A stretch of 64,000 nt of DNA. Source: Nonlabens sp. GTDB taxonomy: Bacteria > Bacteroidota > Bacteroidia > Flavobacteriales > Flavobacteriaceae. Of this stretch, positions 26,520 through 37,000 are shown in pieces. The first letter of the stretch is position 1; every line of letters starts with the position of its first letter. The notes under the pieces were generated by a model. It was not told where the DNA came from and searched no databases. It worked only from the letters and a program-made list of their open reading frames with translations. The translations under genes and the position numbers were made by a program. Location of the stretch: contig NZ_JAGYKG010000004.1 in assembly GCF_018401815.1 (NCBI RefSeq), forward strand, positions 62,001 through 126,000. Reading direction: 5' to 3'.

Positions 26520-28943
26520 ATGAAAGTTTCCTATAACTGGATCAAGCAATTCATCAACGTCCCAGATGCGCTAGAAGAGCATACCGCATTACTGACTTCT
26601 TTAGGCCTAGAAGTGGAAGGCGTGGAAAAATTTGAAAGTGTCAAAGGCGGCTTAGAAGGCATCGTTGTAGGTTATGTAGAATCTTGTGTACCACATATCA
26701 ATGCCGATAAGCTTCAAGTGACGAAAGTCAACATAGGAAGTGACATAGTACAAATTGTCTGTGGAGCTCCTAATGTTGCGGCTGGTCAAAAAGTACCTGT
26801 AGCTACAATAGGAACAACACTTTATGACGATAAAGGTGAAGCATGGAAGATTAAAAAAGGTAAAATACGAGGTGAAGAAAGCCACGGAATGATCTGTGCT
26901 GAAGACGAACTAGGTTTAGGAACTTCTCATGCAGGAATTATGGTGCTGGATGAAAATCTAGAGGTAGGCACTTTACTTAAAGACGTATTCTCTATAGAAA
27001 ATGATCAAGTGATTGAAATAGGATTAACACCTAACCGCTCTGATGCAATGTCACATATGGGTGTTGCCCGTGATTTAAGAGCTGGTCTTGCTGTAAAGGC
27101 AGACGCTATAGAATTTATTACTCCGTCAGTAAGCGGTTTTCACATCGATAACCGTTCTGGAAGAGTAGATATAGAAGTAGAAAATATAGAGTTGGCACCC
27201 CGTTACTGTGGAGTTACCCTAACCGGTATTAAGATAAAAGAATCTCCTGAGTGGATTAAAAACAGATTGAAAGCTATAGGGGTAGTTCCTAAAAATAATG
27301 TAGTTGATGTTACCAATTACGTGATGCACGAATTGGGGCAGCCGTTACATGCTTTTGATTTAAGCAAAATAGCAGGTAATAAAATCATTGTAAAAACATT
27401 AGCAAAAGATACTCCTTTTACAACCTTGGATGGTGTAAAACACCTGTTGCATGAAGAAGATGTAATGATTTGTGATACAGAGAAACCTTTGTGTATTGCC
27501 GGAGTTTATGGTGGTGAGAATAGTGGGGTTACTGATGGAACCACTTCTATATTTTTAGAAAGTGCTTACTTCAACCCGGTAAGCGTGCGTAAAACGGCCA
27601 AAAGGCATAACTTTAATACCGATGCTTCTTTCAGATTTGAACGTGGTATTGACCCTAATATTACCGAGTATGCCTTGAAAAGGGCAGCCCTACTGATTCA
27701 AGAAACTGCAGGTGGAGAAATCTCTAGTGATATTACTGATGTGTATCCTCAGAAAATAGAAGACCAACAAGTATTTCTTCCTTTTCAAAAAGTAGACTCC
27801 TTGATAGGTCAAGAAATTCCTCGTGAGGAAATTAAGAGTATTTTGAGAACGCTGGATATCAACGTAAATAATGTTACCGAATCTGGTTTAGGACTTACCA
27901 TTCCTGCTTATAGAAATGATGTAACTCGACCGGTAGATGTGATCGAAGAGATTCTAAGGGTTTATGGCTACGATCGCATAGAAGGTGCTTCTAAACTCAA
28001 TGCGAGCATTGCTACCTCTTCTAGATTAGAGAATAATAGATTGCAAAACATAGTAGCGCAACAACTCGTAGGACAAGGTTTTGTCGAAATAATGGCCAAT
28101 AGTCTGACATCAGAAAAGAACCATATGTTGACAGACCATATCTTGCCTAAAAACGAAGTGCGCATGTTGAACCCCTTGAGCAGTGATCTTGCGGTGATGC
28201 GACAGAGTCTTATTTATGGCGGTCTTGAAGCAGTTGCCCATAATTGTAATAGAAGGCAAGAGAATTTAAGATTGTTTGAATTCGGTAATTCTTATCACCA
28301 GTATCAAGAACGTCAGTTTACAGAAAACAAACACCTAAGCATCATTACTACTGGAACCACAGGTCATCAAAATTGGAACAGTGCTTCACAGCCTGCCGAT
28401 TTCTTTTATTTAAAAGGAGCTGTGATTTCGATTTTAAACCGATTAGGTATTCATACAGTAAATGAAAATCCTACCAAATTAGAATTTCTAAGTGAAGGAA
28501 TTGCATTAAGTAGTGGTGCGAAAATCGCTGACTTAGGAGTGGTCAAAAAGAAAGTTGCTCAACATTTTGGGGTAGAAGTAACGGTGCACTTTGCCAATAT
28601 TTATTGGGGAGAGGTTTTAAAATTGGTTTCTAAGGATTATATTCCAGTAGTCCAGATTTCTAAATTCCCTGAAGTAAGTAGAGACTTTGCCCTCTTAGTA
28701 GATAATGAGGTAAGCTTTAAGCAACTAAGAGAAATCGCACTTAACTCTGAAAAGAAGCTGCTGAAGTCGGTGCAGTTATTTGATGTGTATGAAGGAAGTA
28801 AATTGCCCAAGGGCAAAAAGTCTTACGCCCTGAATTTCACACTTCAAGACACCAGTAAAACGCTCACGGATAAGCAAATTGATAAGGCGATGAATAAGAT
28901 ACAGCAGCAATTAGAACGGCTTTCTGGTGCCGTGTTGAGGTAG
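26520..28943 (+). CDS. pheT: Phenylalanine--tRNA ligase beta subunit
   Basis: Beta chain of the alpha2-beta2 enzyme that charges tRNA-Phe; 807 residues, normal length. Order: N-terminal OB/EMAP tRNA-binding domain (about 40-155, with VVGYVESCVPHINADKLQV), B3/B4 editing domain (VTNYVMHELGQPLHAFD, CIAGVYGG), B5 domain, the catalytic-like core, and a C-terminal FDX-ACB domain (FPEVSRDFALLVD, about 710-805) for anticodon binding. pheS is not adjacent, which is usual in Bacteroidota. The gene starts 43 bp after a palindromic repeat copy. Confidence 0.97.
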   Translation: MKVSYNWIKQFINVPDALEEHTALLTSLGLEVEGVEKFESVKGGLEGIVVGYVESCVPHINADKLQVTKVNIGSDIVQIVCGAPNVAAGQKVPVATIGTTLYDDKGEAWKIKKGKIRGEESHGMICAEDELGLGTSHAGIMVLDENLEVGTLLKDVFSIENDQVIEIGLTPNRSDAMSHMGVARDLRAGLAVKADAIEFITPSVSGFHIDNRSGRVDIEVENIELAPRYCGVTLTGIKIKESPEWIKNRLKAIGVVPKNNVVDVTNYVMHELGQPLHAFDLSKIAGNKIIVKTLAKDTPFTTLDGVKHLLHEEDVMICDTEKPLCIAGVYGGENSGVTDGTTSIFLESAYFNPVSVRKTAKRHNFNTDASFRFERGIDPNITEYALKRAALLIQETAGGEISSDITDVYPQKIEDQQVFLPFQKVDSLIGQEIPREEIKSILRTLDINVNNVTESGLGLTIPAYRNDVTRPVDVIEEILRVYGYDRIEGASKLNASIATSSRLENNRLQNIVAQQLVGQGFVEIMANSLTSEKNHMLTDHILPKNEVRMLNPLSSDLAVMRQSLIYGGLEAVAHNCNRRQENLRLFEFGNSYHQYQERQFTENKHLSIITTGTTGHQNWNSASQPADFFYLKGAVISILNRLGIHTVNENPTKLEFLSEGIALSSGAKIADLGVVKKKVAQHFGVEVTVHFANIYWGEVLKLVSKDYIPVVQISKFPEVSRDFALLVDNEVSFKQLREIALNSEKKLLKSVQLFDVYEGSKLPKGKKSYALNFTLQDTSKTLTDKQIDKAMNKIQQQLERLSGAVLR

Positions 28944-29410
28944 TAGTCGTTAAAATCAAAAATTTTTAAAGATAGTCTTGCAGCCAGGCTTTTAAATCTT
29001 AAAATTACCTTTTGTTATCCTTGCATTTTGTTGAGGAATTTTTACAAGGGATAAGGGTACGACCAGTAATGATTTCTAGGAATTACATCCAGCTATGATT
29101 GATGTAAAAGCTTGGTAGGTGACTTATAAGCTGTTTAATTCTGGTTTTTAATGTCTCTACAACTTATCGCTTTATAATCTCTTTTATCTATTCTAGAACA
29201 GCTATCAAAAGGAATAACATCGTTGCCCTATGCAGCTAGGATTATTGCTTATTAAATTAGGTACTGATCTGTTTCGCTTTCGCGAAAGCGGTAAAAAAAA
29301 TAACATCTTCTTTTTGAAATAATTACAACACCTTTACGACCTATAGGGAGTTGGAGCTTTTATTTTGAAACGGCTCCTTAAAATTTAAATAGTTTAACCA
29401 GGCACTAATT
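28944..29410. other. Intergenic region with one palindromic repeat
   Basis: 467 bases without a gene. The only clear element is the palindrome at 29275-29290; the rest is AT-rich sequence without a recognised terminator for pheT. Confidence 0.5.
29275..29290. repeat. Palindromic repeat CGCTTTCGCGAAAGCG, intergenic copy
   Basis: Exact 16-bp copy (core 29276-29289), 120 bp upstream of the next start codon. Confidence 0.95.
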
Positions 29411-30130
29411 ATGTTGAAACGCACCAATATTGAAGATAAACTCAAGAAGTCTAAAGCCAAAGCTTTTAAAGAAAACGACATTCTTGATCAGGTAACGGCT
29501 ATTCTTAAAGAAGAAGATCGCAAGGAAGATGAGATCATGGCGCGTATGAAAAGCCCTCAGAAACCTACTCCTCGCAATCATTTTAATATTGACCTTTTAG
29601 AAACAGACCGCATTTATCACGTAGATCAAATACGAGACATCTGTGTTACTTACCGTCTTCGATTTTTGGATACCAAATATTTTAAAAATGAGGTTCCTTA
29701 TGAGGCTTTGATGAAAATTAAAGACATGGAAAAAGCCCACGATCTGGAAATGCGTGGTTTTAAAATTGTGGCACCATCAAAAATGTTTAAACTAGAAAAT
29801 GCTGATGACCCACTTCTTTTTGCACCTATAGGAAACGGTTATTTTTATCTGATTCACAAATGGGGAAATGATTTGAATCCGTTTAGAAAAATATGGGCAT
29901 GGAGTTTCAAAAGTTTTGAAAACTTGATATTATCTACTATCCTAGTGAGTTTGCTGGCGGCCTATTTAATTCCTAACGGTATCTTTTCCAAGAATCCGAC
30001 AGGAGTTGAGTTTTTATTGATATTCTTTTTTACGTTTAAGTCTATAGCCAGTATGGTGTTGTACTATTCTTTTGCAGCAGGAAAGAATTTTAATACAGCG
30101 ATCTGGAATTCTAAATATTTCAACGCCTAA
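29411..30130 (+). CDS. Conserved-looking membrane protein of unknown function
   Basis: A 239-residue protein with a charged N-terminal part (1-55, many Lys and Glu, probably coiled), a globular middle (about 60-160, including DQIRDICVTYRLRFLD), and two membrane spans near the C-terminus (about 172-190 and 200-218). I do not recognise the family. The layout suggests a cytoplasmic domain anchored by a C-terminal hairpin. A strong terminator follows 26 nt later, so it is probably monocistronic. Confidence 0.75.
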   Translation: MLKRTNIEDKLKKSKAKAFKENDILDQVTAILKEEDRKEDEIMARMKSPQKPTPRNHFNIDLLETDRIYHVDQIRDICVTYRLRFLDTKYFKNEVPYEALMKIKDMEKAHDLEMRGFKIVAPSKMFKLENADDPLLFAPIGNGYFYLIHKWGNDLNPFRKIWAWSFKSFENLILSTILVSLLAAYLIPNGIFSKNPTGVEFLLIFFFTFKSIASMVLYYSFAAGKNFNTAIWNSKYFNA

Positions 30131-30155
30131 GTAATAAATTATACGATATTATTTG

Positions 30156-30191
30156 AAGCGCTCCTGGTTGAATCTTAGGAGCGCTTTTTTT
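30156..30191 (+). terminator. Strong rho-independent terminator
   Basis: Perfect 10-bp stem AAGCGCTCCT/AGGAGCGCTT (30156-30165, 30177-30186) with an 11-nt loop, followed by a T run. Confidence 0.92.
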
Positions 30192-30192
30192 A

Positions 30193-30200
30193 TATCTTTA
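30193..30200 (+). promoter_or_regulatory. -7 like element before the mini membrane protein pair
   Basis: TATCTTTA (one mismatch to TAnnTTTG) begins right after the terminator's T run, 18 nt before the next start codon; the same variant is found before pheT. Confidence 0.35.
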
Positions 30201-30218
30201 CCATTATAAAATAGGGTT

Positions 30219-30413
30219 ATGGCAGTAAGAAAAAGAAATCCGATTCTAGGCGGATTAATGGCAGCAGCTTTTATAGGTTTTGGAAGCTACAGGTTATACA
30301 GGTATTATGCACTAGCAGAAGAGATGCCTAGCTGGCAATTGGTATTGGGTTATGGGATTATCGCATATGGATTGTACTTGGTGTACGCTTTAATTGTTCA
30401 AAAGGATGCCTGA
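30219..30413 (+). CDS. Mini membrane protein A of a tandem paralogous pair
   Basis: A 64-residue protein: basic N-terminus MAVRKRNP, a first span (about 10-28, GGLMAAAFIGFGSYRLYRY), a short acidic loop with AEEMPSWQ, and a second span (about 43-60, VLGYGIIAYGLYLVYALI). The next gene has the same layout and overlaps by 8 nt, so both are translated together. The pair probably arose by tandem duplication. Function unknown. Confidence 0.75.
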   Translation: MAVRKRNPILGGLMAAAFIGFGSYRLYRYYALAEEMPSWQLVLGYGIIAYGLYLVYALIVQKDA

Positions 30414-30594
30414 GCCCAATTCAACTAAGCGCAATTATACCCTAGTTCTTTCTATTGCATTTATAGCAATAGGTGCTTGGAAGTTGTACGATAAATTTAT
30501 TCAAGAAAAAGAGGTGGAAAGTTACCAATGGATTCTTGCAGCGGGACTTGTTGTTTTAGGAGTGTATCAATTGATAGGCCTGAGAAAGAAATAG
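30406..30594 (+). CDS. Mini membrane protein B of a tandem paralogous pair
   Basis: A 62-residue protein starting at MPEPNSTKRN; the ATG lies inside the end of gene A (overlap ATGCCTGA). It has the same pattern as A: F-I-x-x-G-A-W-K-L-Y aligned with F-I-x-x-G-S-Y-R-L-Y, a short acidic loop with EVESYQW aligned with EEMPSWQ, then a span with GVYQL against GLYLV. An upstream in-frame ATG at 30394 is less likely because the MPEP start gives the matching length. Confidence 0.72.
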   Translation: MPEPNSTKRNYTLVLSIAFIAIGAWKLYDKFIQEKEVESYQWILAAGLVVLGVYQLIGLRKK

Positions 30595-30738
30595 GCATGC
30601 TCCTAATGTTTTAAAGTATGCGCGACCCCAAAGTGCTCGTGGTGTAGTAGTGTCTCTTAAATCGATTTCAGGAGTTATTAATAAAAGTTCTTAAGCTGTA
30701 TCTACGTTCTTTATTTAGATGTTTATACTAGAGCTGAG

Positions 30739-31260
30739 TTATAAGCCTTGCTTGATGGCAGCCATTTTAATTGCTGCGACTGCTGCTTCACTACCTTTAT
30801 TGCCATGAACACCGCCACTTCGAGCGACCGACTGCGCATGAGTATCATCTGTCAAAACACAAAAGATGACAGGAACTTTAGATTTATTGAGGTTCAATTC
30901 TTTGATGCCACTGGTAACTCCTTGGCATACAAAATCAAAGTGAGCTGTTTCGCCACGAATGACATTACCTATAGCAATAATAGCATCTAAGCCTTTTCTT
31001 AATTTGCTGTTTTTTACTGGATAAGAAGCATACTGCATGTTTTTGCATCCGTAGATCAATTCAAAAGAACCAGGAACATTCATGCGGAAGATGCAATCTG
31101 CATCTATCCCACAATCCAATAAGGTCTCATGAGCTCCTTTAAAAAGATTTTCAGTGATGTCGTTGTTCCATTCAGAAACAACGATACCTATACGCATTGG
31201 TGTCGTGTCCGGAAGACTTTCCTTGTCGTAATTGGATAGATTTTTACCTGCAGTAGCCAT
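30739..31260 (-). CDS. ribH: 6,7-dimethyl-8-ribityllumazine synthase
   Basis: Penultimate step of riboflavin synthesis: joins 5-amino-6-ribitylaminouracil with a C4 phosphate. The 173-residue protein has the family motifs VVSEWNNDITENL, VPGSFELIYGCK (about 64-75), AIGNVIRGETAHFDFVCQG (with the active-site His) and PVIFCVLTDDTHAQSVARSGG. Family length is 150-170, so the N-terminal 20 residues are a modest extension. It follows a TPR membrane protein gene with a gap of 6 nt, so the two are co-transcribed, an arrangement I recall from other flavobacteria. Confidence 0.96.
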   Translation of the reverse strand: MATAGKNLSNYDKESLPDTTPMRIGIVVSEWNNDITENLFKGAHETLLDCGIDADCIFRMNVPGSFELIYGCKNMQYASYPVKNSKLRKGLDAIIAIGNVIRGETAHFDFVCQGVTSGIKELNLNKSKVPVIFCVLTDDTHAQSVARSGGVHGNKGSEAAVAAIKMAAIKQGL

Positions 31261-31266
31261 CAGTTA

Positions 31267-32058
31267 TTAGTTAGAAGCTGCTTGAGCTTGTCCCAAAAGA
31301 ACTTGTGCTGTTTTTGCTTCAACGGCATCCGGATAGGTTTCCTCAATTTGCTCTAAGGCAGTAATTGCTGTGCTGTAATCTCCAGTTTTCAAAGCTGCCT
31401 GAGCTGCTTTAAGAAGGTATTTAGGAGTAGAAAACTCGTTCTGGTTGGTATTGGCTGCGTTCATGTAATAGGATACTGCATCGCCAGTTTGTCCTGCTTG
31501 CATGAGGGCATCACCTATTCCTGCTTGCGCGATAGATTTTAGAACAGAGTCACCACCTTCATAAGCTTTTAAATAATCAATGGCGTTTTGAAGTTGATCA
31601 CCACCTATATTAAGATAAGCCATTCCCGCTTGATAAGTTGCAAGATTTCCGGCATCAGTTCCTTGATATTCTTCTGCGATTTGAAGAAGGCCATATTTTC
31701 CATTTGCTCCTTTTAGTGCTATGTTATAAAGAGAGTCTTTTTCTTTCCCAGTAGAATTAAGAGCGAGATCATAATATTTATTAGCTTCACTAGATTCACC
31801 AAAAGCTTCTATTTGCTTGGGTTTCATCACAAACTGATTGTACGCCCAAGCACCTATAGCACCTATTGCTAATAGAGCGACAACTATAATAATCACCTTT
31901 TGGTTTTTCTCTATCCACTCTTCGGTCTTGCTCGCACCTTCATCTAGGGTACTAAATACTTCAGCCGTAGTCGAATCAGAATCATTAAAAAGTTCCTCCT
32001 GATCTTCATTTTCTGGTTTCGATTTGGGTTTGTATCCTCTTTTGTTATAAGTAGCCAT
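31267..32058 (-). CDS. Membrane-anchored tetratricopeptide protein
   Basis: A 263-residue protein: a charged cytoplasmic N-terminus (1-50), one membrane span VIIIVVALLAIGAIGAWAYNQF (about 54-75), then TPR-like helices with many Ala, Gly and Gln (about 90-263), including YLKAYEGGDSVLKSIAQAGIGDAL and TAITALEQIEETYPDAVEAKTAQ. This layout resembles YfgM-type proteins that help periplasmic chaperones, but homology to YfgM itself is uncertain. It is the first gene of an operon with ribH. Confidence 0.8.
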   Translation of the reverse strand: MATYNKRGYKPKSKPENEDQEELFNDSDSTTAEVFSTLDEGASKTEEWIEKNQKVIIIVVALLAIGAIGAWAYNQFVMKPKQIEAFGESSEANKYYDLALNSTGKEKDSLYNIALKGANGKYGLLQIAEEYQGTDAGNLATYQAGMAYLNIGGDQLQNAIDYLKAYEGGDSVLKSIAQAGIGDALMQAGQTGDAVSYYMNAANTNQNEFSTPKYLLKAAQAALKTGDYSTAITALEQIEETYPDAVEAKTAQVLLGQAQAASN

Positions 32059-32182
32059 AATAGTCTTTAATTGAGCGCGTAAAAATATAATTTTTATCGG
32101 TATATAAAAATGTGTGAAAGCTTTATTCTCTACCTTTTGTTAGGTTAAATTTGCGGGAGTGTGTTTAGGGTAGTGATTATCC

Positions 32183-32198
32183 TGCTTTCGCGAAAGCA
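32183..32198. repeat. Palindromic repeat TGCTTTCGCGAAAGCA, intergenic copy
   Basis: Core 32184-32197 with symmetric T/A flanks in place of C/G, so the copy is a 16-bp perfect palindrome of its own. It lies 46 bp in front of recF, in the divergent region. Confidence 0.95.
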
Positions 32199-32243
32199 AA
32201 TTGATTACAAGTGCCTTATTCGTAAATAGTTACAACATATTTT

Positions 32244-33323
32244 ATGCAGCTTCATTCCATAAGTCTTATCAACTATAAAAGTTTTTCTTCAGCCGATTTT
32301 GAGTTTGATGAGAAGATAAATTGCTTTGTGGGAAACAATGGTGTGGGAAAAACCAACGTTTTGGATGCAATTTATCACCTTGCTTTTGCAAAAAGCTACT
32401 TCAATCCTATAACGGTACAAAATATCAAGCATAATGAAGAATTTTTTGTAATCAATGGCAACTTTTTGAAAAATGAACAAGAAGAAAAGATTGTTGTTAG
32501 TGCTAAAAAGGGGGTTCAACGCGTGGTGAAGCGTAACGGGAAAATGTACGATAGGGTCAGCGATCACATAGGGCTTATTCCTCTTGTAATCATTTCTCCT
32601 GCAGATCGTGATTTGATTATTGAAGGAAGTGATACGCGACGAAAATTTCTAGATGGTGTAATTTCTTTAAGTGATTCCAAATATTTGATCAAGTTGATGA
32701 CCTATAACAAGTTGCTTCAACAACGCAATGCGTTACTTAAATACTTTTACATGAACCGTACTTTTGACAGTACAGCGCTGTCCGTTTATGACGAGCAACT
32801 GGTTGATTTAGGAAGTTATATCCATGCCACTCGAACTGCTTTTCTAGAATCATTTACTCCTATTTTCAGGAAGTATTACCAACAAATTTCTCGTTCAGAA
32901 GAGGTAGTAGATATTTATTATAAAGCCGATTTTAACCAAAGGGATCCTGCTCAAGTTTTAAAAGATGCGCAACAAAAAGACATGCAGTTGCAGTATACCA
33001 GTGCAGGAACCCATAAAGACGATTTGTTGTTTTTGCTGGATGATCATGCGGTGAAGAAATTTGGTAGTCAAGGACAACAAAAGAGCTTTTTAACCGCTTT
33101 AAAATTAGCGCAGTTTGAATTTATCAAGCAAGAAAGTGGTACGGTCCCTATCTTGCTTCTCGATGATATTTTTGATAAATTAGATGCGTCTAGAGTTGCT
33201 CAAATCATTGATATGGTGAACGACGATCAATTTGGTCAGTTGTTTATAAGCGATACGCACCCTGAAAGAACAGAGGCCGTGATCAAGCAGACCCAGCAAT
33301 CTTATAAGATTTTTAAATTATGA
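32244..33323 (+). CDS. recF: DNA replication and repair protein RecF
   Basis: SMC-like ATPase that helps load RecA at ssDNA gaps; 359 residues, normal. Walker [10 protein letters not shown] (30-38), the conserved [21 protein letters not shown] (about 112-132), the signature [18 protein letters not shown] near 275, and Walker [13 protein letters not shown] near 302 are present. Its stop overlaps the next start in ATGA. It heads a small operon recF, a lipoprotein gene and DUF721, a recF-DUF721 neighbourhood that occurs widely in bacteria. Confidence 0.96.
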   Translation: MQLHSISLINYKSFSSADFEFDEKINCFVGNNGVGKTNVLDAIYHLAFAKSYFNPITVQNIKHNEEFFVINGNFLKNEQEEKIVVSAKKGVQRVVKRNGKMYDRVSDHIGLIPLVIISPADRDLIIEGSDTRRKFLDGVISLSDSKYLIKLMTYNKLLQQRNALLKYFYMNRTFDSTALSVYDEQLVDLGSYIHATRTAFLESFTPIFRKYYQQISRSEEVVDIYYKADFNQRDPAQVLKDAQQKDMQLQYTSAGTHKDDLLFLLDDHAVKKFGSQGQQKSFLTALKLAQFEFIKQESGTVPILLLDDIFDKLDASRVAQIIDMVNDDQFGQLFISDTHPERTEAVIKQTQQSYKIFKL

Positions 33324-33727
33324 AAAAGATCATCTACCTAGTACTAGCAGTAGTACTGATTTCTTGCACGAGTAATGAAAAAAAAATAAAAGCCTTAGAA
33401 GGTTATTGGAATATAGATGAAGTCATTTTACCAAATGGGAGCGAGCGTGAATTTCCTTTTTCTAATCACATGGATCACTTTAAGATCGACGGATTCAAAG
33501 GCGTTAAAAACAGAGTAAGTCCAACTTACGACGGCAGTTTTGTAAGCTATGGAAATCCTATTTATTTTCAATGGGAGGAGAAAGATGGTGATTTAAGCCT
33601 TACCTTTCAAGAAGGCGATGGCGCATACACACAAACAGTAGAAAAAGCAACAAAAGAGATACTCGTCCTGCTACATGAGAATGGGACGCGTTACACTTAC
33701 AAATCATATACCCCTAATGAGGAATAA
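33320..33727 (+). CDS. Small lipoprotein of unknown function in the recF operon
   Basis: A 135-residue protein with a lipoprotein signal [16 protein letters not shown] (Cys16). The mature domain has a lipocalin-like feel: [17 protein letters not shown] at the start, then short strands such as [14 protein letters not shown]. Its start overlaps the recF stop by 4 nt and its end overlaps the DUF721 gene by 11 nt, so it is firmly in the operon, although its product would go to the envelope. It probably rides along and is not part of DNA repair. Confidence 0.75.
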   Translation: MKKIIYLVLAVVLISCTSNEKKIKALEGYWNIDEVILPNGSEREFPFSNHMDHFKIDGFKGVKNRVSPTYDGSFVSYGNPIYFQWEEKDGDLSLTFQEGDGAYTQTVEKATKEILVLLHENGTRYTYKSYTPNEE

Positions 33728-34016
33728 TAGAAAAGAAGATTTTGTGCGCATGAGCGATGTGTTGAGTGATTTTAAAGCTCAAGACAAGTTGCAAAAAGGT
33801 TTTGAGAAGGTCGATATAGAAGCTGCTTGGAAAGCGGTTATGGGAAGCGGTGTGTCAAATTACACCACTCAGATAAAGTTTACAGCGGGTACCTTGTTGA
33901 TAAGTCTTTCTTCTTCTGTATTAAGACAGGAATTGCTTTACGGCCGAGCTAAAATAATTAAAAACCTCAACGATCATTTAGATCGTGAGATGATAGAAAA
34001 ATTAGTATTGAGATAA
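33717..34016 (+). CDS. DUF721 family protein (DciA-like)
   Basis: A 99-residue protein starting at [16 protein letters not shown]. The central WKAVMGSGVSNYTTQIKFTAGTLLISLSSSVLRQEL is typical of DUF721; the W...G...YT and SSxLRxEL parts are the family's hallmarks. DciA proteins of this family load or operate the replicative helicase DnaB in bacteria that lack DnaC. The gene is third in the recF operon and overlaps the lipoprotein gene by 11 nt. The family is clear; the helicase-operator role is inferred from studied members. Confidence 0.88.
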   Translation: MRNNRKEDFVRMSDVLSDFKAQDKLQKGFEKVDIEAAWKAVMGSGVSNYTTQIKFTAGTLLISLSSSVLRQELLYGRAKIIKNLNDHLDREMIEKLVLR

Positions 34017-34059
34017 AAACTATATTCATTTAGTTAGCCTTTGCAGAATTTATTGTTGA

Positions 34060-37000
34060 CTAAAATTGCACAGGAGCACTGTCTACTTCTTCACTTGCTT
34101 TAATATCTCTTTGTTTGACCATTTCCTTTTTGAAGATACGCTCATAAAGTTCTTTAAGACTATTAAAGTCGATGCGGTATTGCAACCCTAAACCTTGGGT
34201 GTAATCTTCTTGTTGTCCTAATTGCTGTAAGGTGTTTTCTCGATTAAATAATTTTAACCGCAACGTACCATCTTCATTGATAAGAAATTCAATCTCTACA
34301 TTTCCGATAACCGCACGTTCACTAGAACTCGTAGATCCTACTGGAACTCCTAATTTACCATTGATTAAAACACGATCTGTTATTTGTGTGCTTAGCGTTA
34401 TTCCAAAACGGTCCGATCGTTGTAAATCAGAGTTGGGATTGCGCTCTGAAGCTTCATAACTCACGCCGAAATTCAATTTACTGTCTTCACGACTTACCAA
34501 ATCATTTACAATTCCGGTAACACTTTCTACGACATTGCCAGTGACCGCATTTTGTCCTATACTATTGGGGTTGTAAAAGGAACCTATACTTACTAAAGAT
34601 AAGGCTTGTAATTGTCTTTGGGATTTATCATCTAATCGGTATTGCAGCTCCGAGCTTACTACAGAATTGGTGTTAGGGAATCTGATAATAAATTCTGGGT
34701 CAAAAAAGCTAAGGTCACCTTGTAATTTAGTTAGTACTTCAACTGGAACTTCGGCGTTTAGATTAGGGTTGTCTAAAAGTATCGACGGATTTGCTCTAGT
34801 GGCATATACCGCCTCAACATCTATAGTGGCATTAGTAGGGTCTCCATTCCATTCCATAGTACCTCCTGGCTGAATAGTGAAGTTTTTATTGACGATGCCT
34901 GCATATTTGAAATTATAAATCCCCTCAGTCACGATAAAGTCTCCATTCATGATGAATTTACCATTGGTATTGATTTCTAATAGTAAGTTCCCCACACCTC
35001 TTCCTCGTAGGTAACTTCCATTAGTGGGATCTACGGTGATCTCTACTTCTGCAGCTGGTGTCACCTGGAGTTCAAATCGGAGTTCTAGGCCACTTATTTT
35101 ATCTGTAATGACGGTTTCTCCAGAGATACGCGCTTTCTTTTCTTCAGGACTTAAGAAGTATATGGCAGAGGTATCTCCGAGAGATTCTCCATCATTGATA
35201 GGTACTTTAAAAACAGTTTCTTCTCCTGTAGTAGCGATCACATTAATCAAAAGCTCTTTTACAGGTCCAGTAATCGTTGCTTGACCATCTATAAATGCAG
35301 TTCCGTAGTACAAAGCTTCTGGGGTCAACTTGGTGTCTAGGGCTAGCAATCTTTCTGATTCTACTTTCAAGTCCAGATCCCAAAACCCAAAGTTTTTGTG
35401 GTTAATGGCCCCAGATAATAATCCACGAGTATCGTATTTGGTATCCTGAAGTTGTAAATTGTTAAAATTAAAAGCGGTAGACGTGATGCTGACTTGTGAG
35501 TCATTTTCTATATCAAAGTCGGTATTTAAATAAGGAATGCGCATGCCAGCATCTCTCAATTTTAAAGATCCATTGATATCAGGAGCAGTAAGATCTCCTG
35601 TCAGACGTGCTTGTCCAGAGGTGAACCCTCTTATATTGTCTAATACCTCCCCGCCCAAAGGACTTAAGGCTAATAAGTTAAAATCTTTAAAAACAGCATT
35701 TACATTGATTTTACTATCCTCCCCACTAGTATCTATATAGCCTTGTGCGGTAAATGTTTTTTGAACGTCGTCTTTGAGCTGGGCATAAACATCATAAAGG
35801 CTTAAATCTTTGTTTCCAGCAACCGATAGTTCAAAATCTCCTAGAGGAGTTTCATTTACTTCTAAATCTTTTACCGTAACATCACTAGTGGGAGCATAAT
35901 TCCCATTGGTTTGTTTTAAAGACAACACACCATCAATTCGACCTTTGAGTTTTAAACTATCAATAGGTGAAGTGAGACTAGAAATCCGAACATCTTTAAA
36001 ATCTAAATGTACATTTTTATCATCTTTACCAGTAATATCGCCAAAAAGAGTGATCAATTCTTCTTGGTGTTTAACCACCAAGCTGTCCAACTTAAATGTT
36101 TTAAAATCGTGATCAAATTTTAGTTGCACCTCTTTATCGGCTTTGTTTAACAACCATTTTTGACCTTGAAAGATCACATCACTTTTTCTAATTCCTATAA
36201 CAGATTGGTTCAGATTATTTACGGTGTGATAAAAGCTAAGATTGAATTTATCGGTATCTCTTGAAGAGCTATTAAACTTAGTACGGAAAAGTAATGTGTC
36301 TTTGTTTGTTACATTAATGAGCTGAAAGTCTTGGATGTCATAAATACTATTTTTAACGCCATCTACTTTAATAAAGGTATTGAATAAAGGGTTTTGGTTA
36401 TTGATTTGTACGTTGACTTGATCCAGTTTTACGTCGTAAATTTTAATATATGGCGATCTAAATGTCATACGGAACTGGGCCTCGTTACTGGCTACTTGGC
36501 CTTTTAAAATCGTGTTTTCGCCTAGAGCGATACCTGGAAAAATAAGATCTGCTATTTTATCATGAATTTTAAATTCATAATCTAAATATTGATCTTGTGT
36601 GATATTTTTTGACTGGTAATTTGTATAGACATTACCAATGCTATTTTTAAATAATTCAGGAATTTCAGCAATTTTAAAAACACCAGATAACTCTCCTTCT
36701 ATAATATCGGTGCTATTTATAGAAATAAATCGTTCTTCATTTCTAAAGCTAGAATTAATACTGAAGTCGTCAAAAACATAAGTTTCATTAGGGTTTTTAT
36801 AACTAGCATTGGTAATGTCTATGGTCCCTACAGCATCATCTAAAGTAGTACCCTGCATCTTCATAACAATACCCCCTTGAAGTATAGCGATAGAATCACG
36901 TTTAAAAATATTGATGGCATTTAAGTCAGCATACTTGATTTTTGCATTAAAGTCATAGGTGTTTACGGCAGCGGTAAAGTCGGCAAGACCGTCAAAATCC

